A DNA stretch of 64,000 nt from Miscanthus floridulus. Its lineage: Eukaryota > Streptophyta > Magnoliopsida > Poales > Poaceae. The notes under the pieces are model-generated. The model did no database searches. It worked only from the letters and a program-made list of their open reading frames with translations, and had not been told where the DNA came from. Made by a program: the position numbers and the translations under genes. Below are positions 10,850-21,972 of the stretch, one piece after another. The stretch covers positions 33,188,536 through 33,252,535 of the forward strand of contig NC_089593.1 of the NCBI RefSeq assembly GCF_019320115.1, given 5' to 3'. Each line of letters starts with the position of its first letter. The stretch's first letter is position 1.

Positions 10850-11200
10850 AAAAAGATGTCAGCCACCATGTACCCTCTAGCTATTAGATTTTGCCGTCCC
10901 TTGCCACAGTGTACTTCTAGTTTTATGAGTGTGCATGTGTTGACTCGTGGAGTCTATTTTGCATGTCCAGTTCTTAGCTTAGGTTGTGCCTTGCACTCAG
11001 GTCCATCTCCACCACTCAACTGTCAATACGCATTTAAAACTAGGAACAAATCCAACTATCAAAAGGATTCAATAATACTGAAGAAAATTGGAACAAAATA
11101 TTAGCATGCTATGCAATGTAACTTCTGTTTTGCCAACATAAAAGAAACTTATCCGTGCTAAAGGATCACAGGTTCATAGTGTACAATGCCAGAAGAGCAT
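10850..11200. other. Helitron interior near the 3' end, noncoding
   Basis: AT-rich sequence between the hairpin end and the kinase relic. The 82-codon plus-strand ORF here has no recognisable content. Confidence 0.4.
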
Positions 11201-11206
11201 CCTTAC

Positions 11207-11884
11207 CAGGTTTCAAGTTTCTATATATTATGCCATTGGCATGTAAACAGTCCATTGCACAGTTAATTGCAGTGTATGATGTGTGTATCTAGTTGGCTAG
11301 GCCAAATGCTGTTCAGATAAGTTTTCAGTGACATTCCTGGTAGTAGCTCAATAACAATCATCATCAATGGTCCCTTTCTAGCTCCAATGAACTGCATGAG
11401 TGCATAAACAGTTGTGAGAAGGTCCCAAAAAAATGACAATCTATGTAGCCACACAAACATGTCATTCAGACTAGGAAGTACCTTGACAAGATTCTCATGT
11501 TTCACTTTACACATTATATTTACTTCTCGACTGAAACAGGCTTCAAGTGTTGCTTTTTTAGGAGTTTTTCCACGGTTAAGAACCTATCGCTACAATTTGA
11601 TCACCATACCTATTCAGAGATACAAGGAATACAGGACTACTGAATATGACTTAAACATACTAAAAGACAAATGAAAATAAACTAAAACAACAACTAATGT
11701 AGATACTTGAAATTCAGTCCAATAAAGTAGCCACATACATGTGAAAAATTAGGTGCGAGTATGCATGCCTCAAAAGTATCGTTACTTCCCCTTGTAGACC
11801 TTCCTAGTTTGTTCCCAACGAACATCATCTTAGGATCAACAAGCAGCTCCCTATCTTCAGGATGCCAGAGATCAAAGTAATTAT
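11207..11884 (-). pseudogene. Captured fragment of a plant Raf-like/STY-type protein kinase
   Basis: On the minus strand the pieces follow the kinase fold. An N-terminal exon (about 11884-11750) reads ELLVDPKMMFVGNKLG and then loses the Gly-rich loop. A second exon (about 11628-11482) reads RYGDQIVAI, then after a small frame slip EVNIMCKVKHENLVK. A 90-bp intron follows (11481-11392, GTACTT...CATGCAG). The third exon (11391-11207) reads FIGA, IELLPGMSLKTYL, then with a frameshift CAMDCLHANGIIYRNLKP and a GTAAGG donor. The catalytic HRDLKP is changed to YRNLKP, so the Asp is lost. Retained introns show genomic capture. The best family match is the plant MAPKKK-like STY group. It is dead as a kinase. 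Confidence 0.8.
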
Positions 11885-11889
11885 ATTCT

Positions 11890-14660
11890 ACAAAAAATTG
11901 GGCATTAGAAGAAACAGAGCAATATTATTATTATAATATAATTTGTAAATAAAAAGGCAAACCGTAAGGCAGTTGTACAATAAAAGCTATGTTTAGTTCA
12001 TATTCAGATCAGAGGAAAACCAAAAAATATTTACCAAGCATGGTTGCTTCAGACATATACTAGTGCAGAAAACTGAACTTGAACCACAACTTACCTTTGA
12101 GAGTCAATGCCAATATATTTCGATGGTTGGCTTTAGGACATTAGTAGTTTAAGTAGTACTAGAACACTACTGTCAAGAATATCGCAAATGTTGGCGAAGT
12201 CATCATCGTGCCATCCAAACCAAGCATCCATCCTAGCATATTCACATGTGGTCAAGCAGCAAAATTTATTGAGCACAAGAACTTATTCTACATTCAATTA
12301 TTTTTTCATAGTTGCTTTGGCAGCTGGTTGTGCTAAGCATCAAGCATCACTGTATGAATGTCAACCAATGATTCATCCTGTAAAATTGCAACAATTCTAG
12401 GCAACCCAAGGAAAAAAAACCATCTTAATTAACAGATAGTCTCTGATAGCCTGATTCCACCTTTTCGGATTTGCTCATTCTAAAAACAAAACATCTCTAA
12501 AAAAATTTTAACTTGAAATTCTCTAGATGTTAGTTTTAATTATTTTGTTTTTCAGATGAAATATGGTAAAACAATATGCAGTATTCATAGTTTCTGAATT
12601 AGTTAAAACCAACTCGGATTTAGGGAGGCAATCTAAGAGATGGTATAGAATTGAGTGCCTTACATCCTCTTTAATCTTCAGAACAATCCACGCTAATAGG
12701 TTGGTGAAATGATAGTCCCCTCGCTGCCTAAAGTTAAAAAACAACATTTACACATAAATAGTGATGGTGACAAAAATTGATTCATCCGTTCCAACAATAA
12801 TAATCTAAAAAAGATTCCAGTAATGTCTCGACACGGTAGCTAATCTATCTGAGCAAATCAAATCTTGCCAACCAAACATTTGGCTTTGACGCCAAAGAAT
12901 TTTCAACCAACAGCTCAAACACTTTATAAATTGAAAGATACTGACATACAACTGAATTTACGTGTAAGACCATACTTTGTAGACAAGCGAATGTAGTTGA
13001 AACGTCCTACCTACCAGAGGAAAACAAGGATCCGTGCATTAGAATCCTGTAGTATATTTGCTAATCCATTTTCGGAAAAAACTCACTGTTAATAGAAACT
13101 CTACACTGAATAGCGACAAGCAGGACACAACTGACAAACTGATCTAACAAAATTTGCTGTTCTGACAAAAGCTCACTGGAAAAGAAATCTACATGGCCAA
13201 AAGATTTCGAGACAAACCTAAAAACAAACATTGCATTTGCTACACAAACATTGCTTGCTCCTGCTAAGAAAAAAATAAAAGCAAATCATTGTTACTAATC
13301 CTTAACAACAAAATTGGTTTTACACTGTATCCCATGTTAGTGCTGATTTTTTTGACTCATTGTAATGAGAATATGAGAGTAATGTCATAGCCCAGTGTTC
13401 GAAGTGTTCTTGTAGGGGCTCTAGTGCAAGGGACACCTGAGAAAATGACACTCATGGTTTGTTAATGATTTGTTTCTGATGATACTCATGGTGACTCTGC
13501 TACGAAATTCAATCCTTCGACGGTGGCAACTATTCAATTACTGGTCTTTATAGAGACTGTAGGCAATAATTAAAAAGAAGATATCCGAACAAAATGAAGT
13601 GCTTGAACATGGACCCAGAAGCCTTACCAACCAGCAAGGAAATCTAAAAGCTCCAGATGATTTTCAATATACTACATGCAATAATATGTTTCATCAGCCT
13701 TCTGCCTAAGCAAAATGCACCAGCAGTGAACTAGATCTTCCTTACCTGTAACCACAGAGGTAATAATCAGGCCTACACCCGATAAAAAAACCAATTAAAC
13801 ACATCGTTAAATTTTAAAAAGGTCATGAAGAAGTTTAAAGGAGAGCTACCGTACTCCCCAACCCAAGGAAGGCAGATTCTAGACGACATGCTCTTGATTT
13901 GGTTCTACTTCTCCATCACTAAAGATCAACACTCTCAATAAAGGGATATTTTTCTCGACCTCGCTCTTCCAGAGCCTAATAAGAAGGTGAATACCAATCA
14001 GGCTACAAGTAGTATTATAATAAATCACTTCGCTTTGAGGAGCATAGAACAAGGATAATAATCAATGGCATGCTGACATCACGATAGAGGTAATATAAAC
14101 AAACATACTATTGCACTAGACTCCTTGTAAATTCCAATGTTGTTCATGTCAACAAAAAACATGCAGTCCAACAAGAAATAATATGACGGACTGGTTTCCT
14201 TAATATATACCTATTGTTGTTATCTCCAGCATAAGAGAGGACATCTAGAAGGCTGGAAGAAATAGAAATATGGACATGTGTCATAGAGAAACAGTAGCAA
14301 ATGCAATTGCTCCTGCTTGCAGAAATTGAATTTCCCCTGCCTAAGTTTTTGTTCATGTCCACTTGTCTAATCTTTGTAATGTGAAATTAAGGGGGATTTC
14401 AGCAAACACTCCCATCTAGTACTACATAAGCTTCCCTCCCCTCTAAGATATCATATGCAACCATCTGTGGTTCAAAATTGGAAGGTACCTTAATTCTACT
14501 AGATTTCGGCAGATGTAGCCAAATCATGCCAAGTATTGCATTTAAGTTTGCAATCATGTGCACACTCTAGAAATTCAAAGAGATACATATGCTACGTAAT
14601 AAGAAGCACATCATGTAATTCATCCAAATGATAACTCATGACTCAGAACAACTTCTCACC
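11890..14660. other. Helitron interior, no recognised gene
   Basis: Mostly AT-rich noncoding sequence. A minus-strand segment about 12740-12560 follows an acceptor-like TTTAACTTTAG and reads GDYHFTNLLAWIVLKIKEDV, which looks exon-like. I cannot name the family. The rest may be introns of the captured gene. Confidence 0.35.
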
Positions 14661-14663
14661 TGG

Positions 14664-14838
14664 CTAGTGTGCGCACGGACAGGCGGGTTTAGAACGGACC
14701 ATGCTGATCGTCATGGAAGTGCGGGTGCTGCAGTTACTGGAACCGTGTGGCAGGCTGAAACAACGGCGCTGGGGTGAGGGGTTCCAAGGACACCTCCTAT
14801 GTGGCACCAGCACCATGAGCGAGAGGAACCGCTCCTTC
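14664..14838 (-). other. Exon-like segment behind an acceptor, family unknown
   Basis: On the minus strand TTCCATTGCAG is followed by a GC-rich open segment ending at a TAG near 14645. Two frames are open in parts and one reads VSLEPLTPAPLFQPATRF. It could be an exon of the host gene captured by this Helitron. The sharp change in base composition at the acceptor is the main support. Confidence 0.3.
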
Positions 14839-15634
14839 CTGCAATGGAAAAAACAACAAACACCAATTATACATGCTGAGTAGATCATATGTTATTTAAT
14901 ACCAACATAATTGCCAGGTACTTGCATCGTGTTTGAGAGAGGATGAAGACAACCAGATATGATCCCTTGAGCACGTGCACAAGATTCTTTATTTGCTATT
15001 CTATAAGACAAGCAATATAAAAATGCATGTGTTAGGCATTTCATCAAATGCAAAGAAGACATAGGACCTTGAGTCATGGATGAACAAATAATTAAACAAT
15101 TTATATATTCACAAATCGTAATGTGTAGAAAACATGGTCTATTTCTATGGATGAATAATTAAACTGTAGACACTATTGAGATGCCATAACTAATTCAGTA
15201 GTCAGTACATAGTTTAGCTGGAGGTATGGGTACAAATCATTATGTCAATCATGACGAGACAAAATTACCAGCAATTTTGCTATTATAAACTGAGCGAAAG
15301 GTGCATAGCAATAGTACCTGCTTGCCTCTGGTAGTAGATTTACCAAATTATCCAATTGTTTCTGTTGGATTCGCAAGGTAGTTCATCCCTAAACCCTCCA
15401 TCACTACAGAGCAAATCAACAAAACCAAGACCAACAGTAGGGGAGGATCCAGTAAAAGGACACGGTGGATATATACACACTTGATAACTTTTGTAGAAAA
15501 TTGAATTTGGTAGACTTGATATTAGATTAGATCTGAGTACACCAAATAGCTTAGGTTAGGGTTTGGGTCCTCGGTTTCGCACAGAAGAGAGAGTAGGGAA
15601 GGGATGGGCGTACCTGTTGGATGCTCATCACCGG

Positions 15635-16033
15635 TTAAGGGTTCGGCGAAGACATGGTGAAGGGCCCGACGAAAACCTGGGCACCTAGCGTAGGGCTGCC
15701 GCGATGGTCTGCGGTCACCACGAGAGAGAGTGCGCGCAGGCCATGCGCCCTGGTTGCCAGCGGCGGGAGGCCTGTATTGCCGTGCAGGAGCCCTTGCCTG
15801 GTGGGCTGGTGCCTCATTCGTGGGGGAGACATAGAGGAGGAGGAGTCGCGTGCATGCGAGAGGAGGCGTCGAGGGAGTGGGGGAGTCGCGCAGGGTGGGA
15901 GGCGGCGTCGGGGGCGAGGGGGAAGCAAAATTTTTTTCGCACGAACGAGCAGAGCGATGACGCGAAATTTTGTCACATGGGGGAGGGCAGGACGACGTGG
16001 CGAAGTTAAATTATCGCACCAAAAAGTGTCCAC
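15635..16033 (-). other. GC-rich block at the Helitron 5' side
   Basis: GC-rich and open on both strands for 100-130 codons, so the ORFs reflect composition. It lies within 30 bp of the proposed 5' end of the Helitron. It may be the 5' exon or promoter of the captured gene whose later exons are found at lower coordinates. Confidence 0.45.
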
Positions 16034-16066
16034 ACTTTGTTCTTTTTAGTTGTAAGGAGAATAATA

Positions 16067-16270
16067 CTAGGTAGCGTGCCCGTGCGTTGCTATAGGATAG
16101 CTAACATTTTGTACTAAAAACACATGGATAACACGATAAGATAACAATACTGTAAAAATTAAATACCAACATTAAAGTGACATTTAATCCAAAAAGCAAA
16201 GTTTATGAATTTAACACAGTCACGGAGTGCGCGGCGTCGTAGGCTCACAAACTCTACTTTTTAGACCTTT
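16067..16270 (-). mobile_element. 3' terminus of the coding Helitron (minus strand)
   Basis: Minus-strand reading: stem with CCTATAGCAACGCACGGG, spacer CACGCTAC, then CTAG (16070-16067) followed by T, the canonical Helitron 3' arrangement. About 200 bp inward matches the worn terminus at 4293-4480. The Rep/helicase reading frames start about 600 bp further in on the same strand, so this is the 3' end of the element that encodes them. Confidence 0.8.
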
Positions 16271-16877
16271 CCGTGATGTGGCTAAGATAATGTTTTATAT
16301 TGGCATGAAGAAATCTCTGATATCCATTTCTTTCGTGCTCACAAACTAATGACCCTGGTGCAACAAAGGGAAATACAAAGGAGCTATCCTCCTGAATGCG
16401 CGGAACCAACGCCACTACGATCGTGCCATCCCACAAGCACTGGTATGGTATTGTTTAGCACTATTGTTCATTATTATCGCTAACTTGCTTCGTTGGTTTT
16501 ATTCAAGTAATTTATGGTTGTAATTATGCAGGTGCTAATTCGGTTGATCCCACATTGGCACATGAGAAAAGTGGGGAAAGTCGACAAAACTCATGGTTCT
16601 GAGAACATACACGTGTAATAGTTATGAATGGTTACAAAACAAAATATTATGAACAAAACACTCAAAGTGTCATTTTTATAACAATAATATAACATATGTT
16701 CAATTTTCATTATGCCATCACACAAGTGTATATACAACATCTCCATGTAGAGTCTGATAAACCATTTAAAAATAACTAGGAACAGCAACAAATATGGCAT
16801 TAGTGAGATATTATTTGTACAATATAAATTGAATGGAAAAATGCATTGTATGCATTAGTAATGTTCTGTTACCTCGC
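16271..16877. other. 3' untranslated interior of the Helitron
   Basis: AT-rich, without supported ORFs, between the helicase C-terminus and the 3' end. Nothing else is seen. Confidence 0.5.
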
Positions 16878-18557
16878 CTATGGTGTTAGAACCTCCTTAA
16901 ATACAATATTCTTCGTGAAAGTTCCATCCGCTATTGGGGTCTTCTTATCCTTATCTTTTTTATTTGATGCATTCTTATTTTTCCCCTCGGCATTCTTTTT
17001 AGCATTTTTCTTCTCTATCTTTTTGGCCTCCTCCTCTTGTGCCTCAGCATCAGGCGGGAGGGCAAGGATCTTAATATTGGTTCTTGACGTGGCTCTAGAC
17101 ATCACAACGTACAACTGACCATGAGAGAACACCGGTGTGGGTAGGTACAAACCCACATTCAGGATAGGTTGGCCCTGTGACTTGTTGACCGTCATGGTAA
17201 AGCTTAGCCTGATAGGAAACTACTTTCTCTTAAACTCGAATGGGAACATCTCATCATCAGACGGGCATAGCAGTATTTGAGGAAGGAATACCCGCTTCCC
17301 AGCATGCTGCCCCACCATGATTTCCGCATCAATTGTATTTCTTTGGAACCCCCGCACCACTAGCCTTGTACCGTTGCATAGCCCATTAGCAGGGTCAATA
17401 TTCCTAAGCAATATGACAGGACACCCGATCTTGAGCTTCAAGACGTGTGGAGGCAGCCCGTTGGGGGTCAAACTATTAAGGAACTCCGATGGATAGTAGT
17501 TATGTGGATCATCTACCGTGGAGTCAAAACTGTGATACACCATCTCGCCGCCCTGGAACATATCAATCATTTTCATATTGATCATGTCCACGCAATCGTT
17601 ACATGTAGATAAAATCGCTCTAGTGGTGATGTAGTCTTTGTCCGCCATGTTTGCATTTAGATCTGGAAAGATGATGTCGATCAATGTATGAAGATCTTTC
17701 TCAGCATCACTAGAGTAAGGGACACATATCTCATCTGGAATACGTACATTGCTATCTCCATTAACCTCTTCCATTCCACCACCAATGCGCAACAGATAAT
17801 CTGCAAACCACGGGTCACTCTAAGCCCTCATGTTGCGAATGAGCTTTAGGTGGCGCATGGATTCCCAAAGATACGACCTTCATAGAGAAGCACTGACTAT
17901 TTGAGCTCTGGATCCTTTCCGCACAACAGGGAGGACCTGTCTGAAATCCCCACCAAGGACAACAGTCTTCCCACCAAATGATAGATTTGACCGGCCCATT
18001 ATATCCCATAGGCTGTTGTCTAGTGCTTCCACATTTTGCCTCTTTATCATAGATGCCTCGTCCCAAATTATGAGAGCTGCTTGCTGCAGCAACTTGGCAG
18101 TACCACTCTATTTCATGAAGCTACAACAACCGCCCTCTTGAAGAGTGAGGGGTATCTTGAAACACGAGTAGGCCATCCTCCCACCTGGCATTATGGCTGC
18201 TGTGACTCCAGATGTAGCTGTAGCCACGGCAAGCTTGTCATGGCTGTGTAGTTTTGCGAGAAGTGCCCTATACAAAAATGTCTTTCCCATCCCACCAGGT
18301 CCATCCACAAAGAACAACCCACCATGTTTGCTGCGGATAGTGGCCATTATCTCATCATAGGTAGACCTTTGCTTGGTGTTGAGTGAGTCGCACAATAGCA
18401 CATCTTCATGATTCTGCTCGATGCTAGCTTCCTCAAATATCTCACGAGGAATATGGCTGGCATCATCGTATGAGTGATCAATATCTGGAAGAGGAAATGC
18501 CCTTATGTCCTTCTCCATAGACAGCAACATGTTTCTAATGTCCATCAAAACCATTTA
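16878..18557 (-). pseudogene. Helitron PIF1-type helicase domain, broken by stops
   Basis: This is the C-terminal half of a plant Helitron replicase-helicase, the 5'-to-3' DNA helicase that unwinds during rolling-circle transposition. From the N-terminal side: Walker A GPGGMGKTFLYRAL (about 18300-18260), ATATSGVTAA, Walker B IIWDEASM (about 18072-18050), [11 protein letters not shown], a second RecA-like part with LKIGCPVILLRNID, and the MTVNKSQGQ motif with [12 protein letters not shown] (17195-17080). A Lys/Glu-rich tail ends near 16878. The frame is continuous over 1.6 kb but cut by stops at 18555-18557, 18108-18110, 17880-17882, 17820-17822 and 17220-17222. Most of these replace conserved Gln or Arg. 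It is inactive as it stands. Confidence 0.92.
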
Positions 18558-20300
18558 TTGCACCAGATCTAGGGATGGATGATTGCGGCTGTAGTCCTCT
18601 GACATTGCATCTAGTGTTTTTTCCACAACCCCATCACATCATGCGGTCACAGAATACCAATATTGTTGCAAATAGCCTTCGCAGAGAGGAAGGCATCTGG
18701 AATAAAGTAGCTTCAGTTAGACATTCATCTAGTGTATTGTCTTCTTCGATTAGACCCCTCCTTTCTGTAGCTTCACGGAACGAAGGTAGTAGCATGCCAT
18801 CAACCATCCTTAGATGTTCGTATGAGGTAGCACCAGGAACATTGTTCAAGAGAACATGGAGAAAGTAACATTCTCCCTCAGCAGGATGAGCTGAGATGAC
18901 TCTTCCAACTTGAAAAACAGAGTTTTTCCTTTTCTGCCAGAATTTACCATAAGACTACCAGGTAAAATGCTCCGGGAAGTCCCGATACAAGATTCCACGG
19001 GCTTCCTCATGATGCCTGTTTGCATCAAAGTATGCTATCAGCATTGACTCTTCTACACCTAGCCTATTAACGATCCGTTTGACCTTATCCCATTTATGAA
19101 ATGCCACCATGTGCATGTCGGGTAGATGAAGCTATAGCTGCAGTACTGGTGGATGGTTCTTGCTCAAGTCAAAGCCATATATCCTCCATAGTGCTTCTGG
19201 AGGCGTCACCCAACGGGCATCTCTATACTACTTGATCTCATCAATGTTCCCTTTTTCGTTTGCTTTGTCGGTCTCCCTCATCACCACCGATGCCCTATCA
19301 TGTCCCTTGTATATGTATTTGAATAGATACTTTACTGATTTAATGCTCCCATAGGCCTCAACATTGATATGGCAGTTGAAGGTACTTAGCAGGCAAGGGT
19401 TGTAAGGCACGACCCATTGATTGTCCAGGTAATGGCCTTGAACTTTTAGCGTGCAGCCATCATTGCATCACCGATAGATGGGGTACAAATCCTTTCCCTA
19501 TGACGTTGCCTCATAGAATGGGCATGGGTAACGGTTCTTGCATGACCCGCGGCCCACCGTGCATGGACAATATGGATTTATCGTCCTGCAAGGACCATGC
19601 ATCATATGCTTTGTCACCATCTTGTAGAGCTCAAGGTACTTCTTCTTGTTTGGTAGCTTTGCACTGATAATCATGTCATATTGCTCGGGACATGTGAGCT
19701 TGTACTTCCGTTACATTATCAGCAAGAAGTGTGCATGCAACAAGCCCCTCTTCTGGAACTCCACTACATATACGTAGGCCTTCACCTTCCCACGTATGTC
19801 TTTCTCCACCAACATTTTCCTCATCGCCTCTAACTTTGCTCTGAAGACCCATGTGACGAGATCTGGGCGGTCCTGTGGAGTCTGGCCTAGATAAAGTTCA
19901 TTCTTGATCTCATCCTAGTTAGGGTTGCACGTCATTGTGAGGAAGATATCGGGTTTACCATACTTTCGCACCAGAGCCATTGCATCCATGTATCGGCGCC
20001 TCATATCATGGGGTCCTCCGATGAATGACGAAGATAGGACAGTACGCCTTCCAACATTCTTAGCAGATCCTTCACCTGAATGCATGCTATCCACCAGGCC
20101 TTGGTATAGGTCAGCCCTCAAAGTATCCTGATTGTTCCTCATGTAGTCTAAATGCGAGCTCTCAATCTTGATGTAGGTGTCGACGACGAACTACTAGAAA
20201 AGATGCCGGGCATAGAGTATTGGATTAAATATCCCTAGCCGCATCTAGAACTTGTAGCAGTAGTAGTCGCGCACGGAGACACATGTATTCAAAACAGGTT
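18558..20300 (-). pseudogene. Helitron Rep (HUH nuclease) domain, broken by stops
   Basis: Rolling-circle replication initiator part of the same polypeptide. It contains the Helitron_like_N signature FIGGPHDMRRRYMDAMALV and DIFLTMTCNPN (about 20030-19915), the HUH motif as HAH in QKRGLLHAHFLL (codons at 19737-19729), and the tyrosine motif YLFKY in VKYLFKYIYKG (about 19330-19316), so both catalytic Tyr are kept. It is interrupted by in-frame stops at 20245-20247, 20191-20196 (two in a row), 19915-19917, 19711-19713, 19468-19470, 19228-19230, 19132-19134 and 18955-18957. Two 1-nt deletions lie near 18630-18650. Otherwise the frame is intact from 20142 to 18849. Confidence 0.92.
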
Positions 20301-20419
20301 CTACAGGGAGACATTGTTCAAATTAGTATCATGCGTTAATAGAAAAGAATTTATATTGCATTATTGAAAAGAGCTCAAGGTACCTCCATCATCATCGTCA
20401 CCATTCTCGGCATTCTCGG

Positions 20420-21660
20420 CATGCCTTTTGCGGATTGCTCGAGCTCGCTCAACTTGAGCCATAGTCACACCCACTTTTGGAATGCAATTGTGCCACCCAA
20501 GCTCACCCCTTGGAAAGAACAACAGGTATGACAGTGGGTCGTAGCATGCATTATATGAGCGGATGCCGTGTATAGACCGATCCTTCCTTTGTAGGAGAAC
20601 ACTATGCTCGAATTGGCCATGATGTCACTCCCCTCAACCCAGACGGCGGCCACCTCTAATGTCAGTGGCACGTTATATGTTCTCTGGTCAAGCCGCTGGT
20701 CAAGGTTCAACTCGACCCGGTAATCCTCTAGATTTTCAACATGTCCCATACTCCTTAGTTGTTGAGAGTAGGGATTCCTATTAAAGATAATAACCAATTG
20801 CTCTATAACTTCTTTGTCTTTTTGGGTGCATTGCTCATGGCACTTGCTCATCCGATGCTCGAGGGACGGATCATCATCGTAAAAATAAAGCTCGAGGTCT
20901 CTTTTTGACACCCTCCTCTTTACCAAATGAACGTATGTTATGTTAAATCTGGCCATGGGCACGAAACATGTAGACACTGCAGATTCACATGTTAGTGGTC
21001 ACATGATCTAGGTGGCAGTACAGAGAAGTTAAAGAGAAGTGGCCATTGAAATATCTGATGTTTGCAAGAAAGTGCCTAGCATCAGCGTCCAAGCTTGACC
21101 ACAACCTCATGGGCTCTGGTGGTGTCTCATGAGTTGAAAGATGAATCTTTCCACCCTGACAACAGAATCTAGGTGGTTCACCCTCAAATTTCTTTGCGTT
21201 GCAGTGCTCGCAGTTTGGCACCAACAGTAGCATGTGCGACTCTGATGGGACATTAGCATAAACCTTGTCGTATGGATCTAGGACATTAGGCTCACTATTG
21301 TCTTGCTCGTCTATGTCGAGATTGTGCTCGACGTCGGCTCCCTCCTCGTCGTCTTCTAACAAAATGTTGCTGTGTTACTCGTTGAAAGAAAGTCTATGAA
21401 AGAATGTTTTGACTATTACGCGGTGTACCTTGTCTAGTGAAAAAGTATGCCACATCCTATTCCTTGTCCTCCTCAAATATGACATCCTCATCATAGTCTG
21501 TGCAACACAGCCACATATATGATGAGAGAAACATAATGGCATACAAAAAAGGGATAAATTTAATGAAGAAAATACCATCCTCGACCATAAAGTCTGGCAT
21601 ATGAGCTTGCGCATCATTTGGAAACATTGAAGAGGTACCATCAACTATAGATGGTTGTAT
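20420..21660 (-). pseudogene. Helitron replicase N-terminal region, central exons
   Basis: The minus-strand segment upstream of Rep has two recognisable pieces. One (20977-20465) contains RMSKCHEQCTQKDKEVIEQL and ends in sequence resembling 'SYNACYDPLSYPLFFPRGELGWH', here frame-slipped. The other (21362-20985) has DPYDKVYANVPSESHMLLLV and PNCEHCNAKKFEGEPPRFCC, with a Cys pattern (CEHC...CC) of a small zinc-binding site usual in plant Helitron proteins. Introns separate the pieces, for example 20390-20290, with donor GGAG/GTACC. A further acidic ORF lies at 21375-21644. Confidence 0.8.
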
Positions 21661-21769
21661 CTGTGTACCTGTGCAATTATTAGGTGGTGGAATTGGAGGT
21701 TCCTGAGTGACACCACCTGTAGTAAGAAAAGTTATGAGTTTTTGGAATAGAAGAGCGAAGGTGAAAGTA

Positions 21770-21972
21770 CCAACAATATATAGTGATCAAGGCTAATTAC
21801 CGTTGTAAACCACACTCGGTTGAGTTGGGTCGTTCGAATCATTGCACTTTATATCTGCACACCCTCTAGCCCTTCTTCCAATGTTTGCTTCAAAAACCCG
21901 ATTGCGACGAGATAGAACGGCATTTCTCTCTCTAGTGGTCACTCGTTGCCTATGTATGGTCTGTGCCGTAGC
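21770..21972 (-). pseudogene. Helitron N-terminal exon, cut by the gypsy insertion
   Basis: On the minus strand from 21972 an open frame reads RQRVTTRERNAVLSRRNRVF and ends with VVYNG at a GGTAATT donor near 21800. Its frame matches the frame that ends at 32864 on the other side of the gypsy element, across one copy of GTAGC. It is basic, like the other N-terminal exons. Confidence 0.75.

Larger units (their letters stand above)
10679..16060 (-). mobile_element. Non-autonomous Helitron carrying gene fragments (minus strand)
   Basis: The minus-strand 3' end is well formed: stem CCCGTAGCAACGCACGGG, a short spacer, CTAG at 10682-10679, then T. The proposed 5' end TCTCCTTACAACTAAAAAG starts at 16060, only 6 bp from the CTAG end of the coding Helitron. 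The interior holds a GC-rich block (15635-16033), exon-like pieces with splice signals (for example about 15310-15400 and 14664-14838) and a protein-kinase fragment (11207-11884), in the order a captured minus-strand gene would show. The 3' end is firm. The 5' end is an inference, because the flanking base is T rather than the usual A. Confidence 0.6.

Noticed and set aside
17219..20300. Reading TAG as glutamine (altered genetic code or readthrough)
   Set aside because: TAG sits at Gln positions again and again, as in a ciliate-type code. But TGA also stands for Arg, one TAG replaces Trp, frameshifts are present, and the same pattern occurs in unrelated retroelement ORFs. Mutation of methylated cytosines explains all of it, and plant nuclear genes use the standard code.
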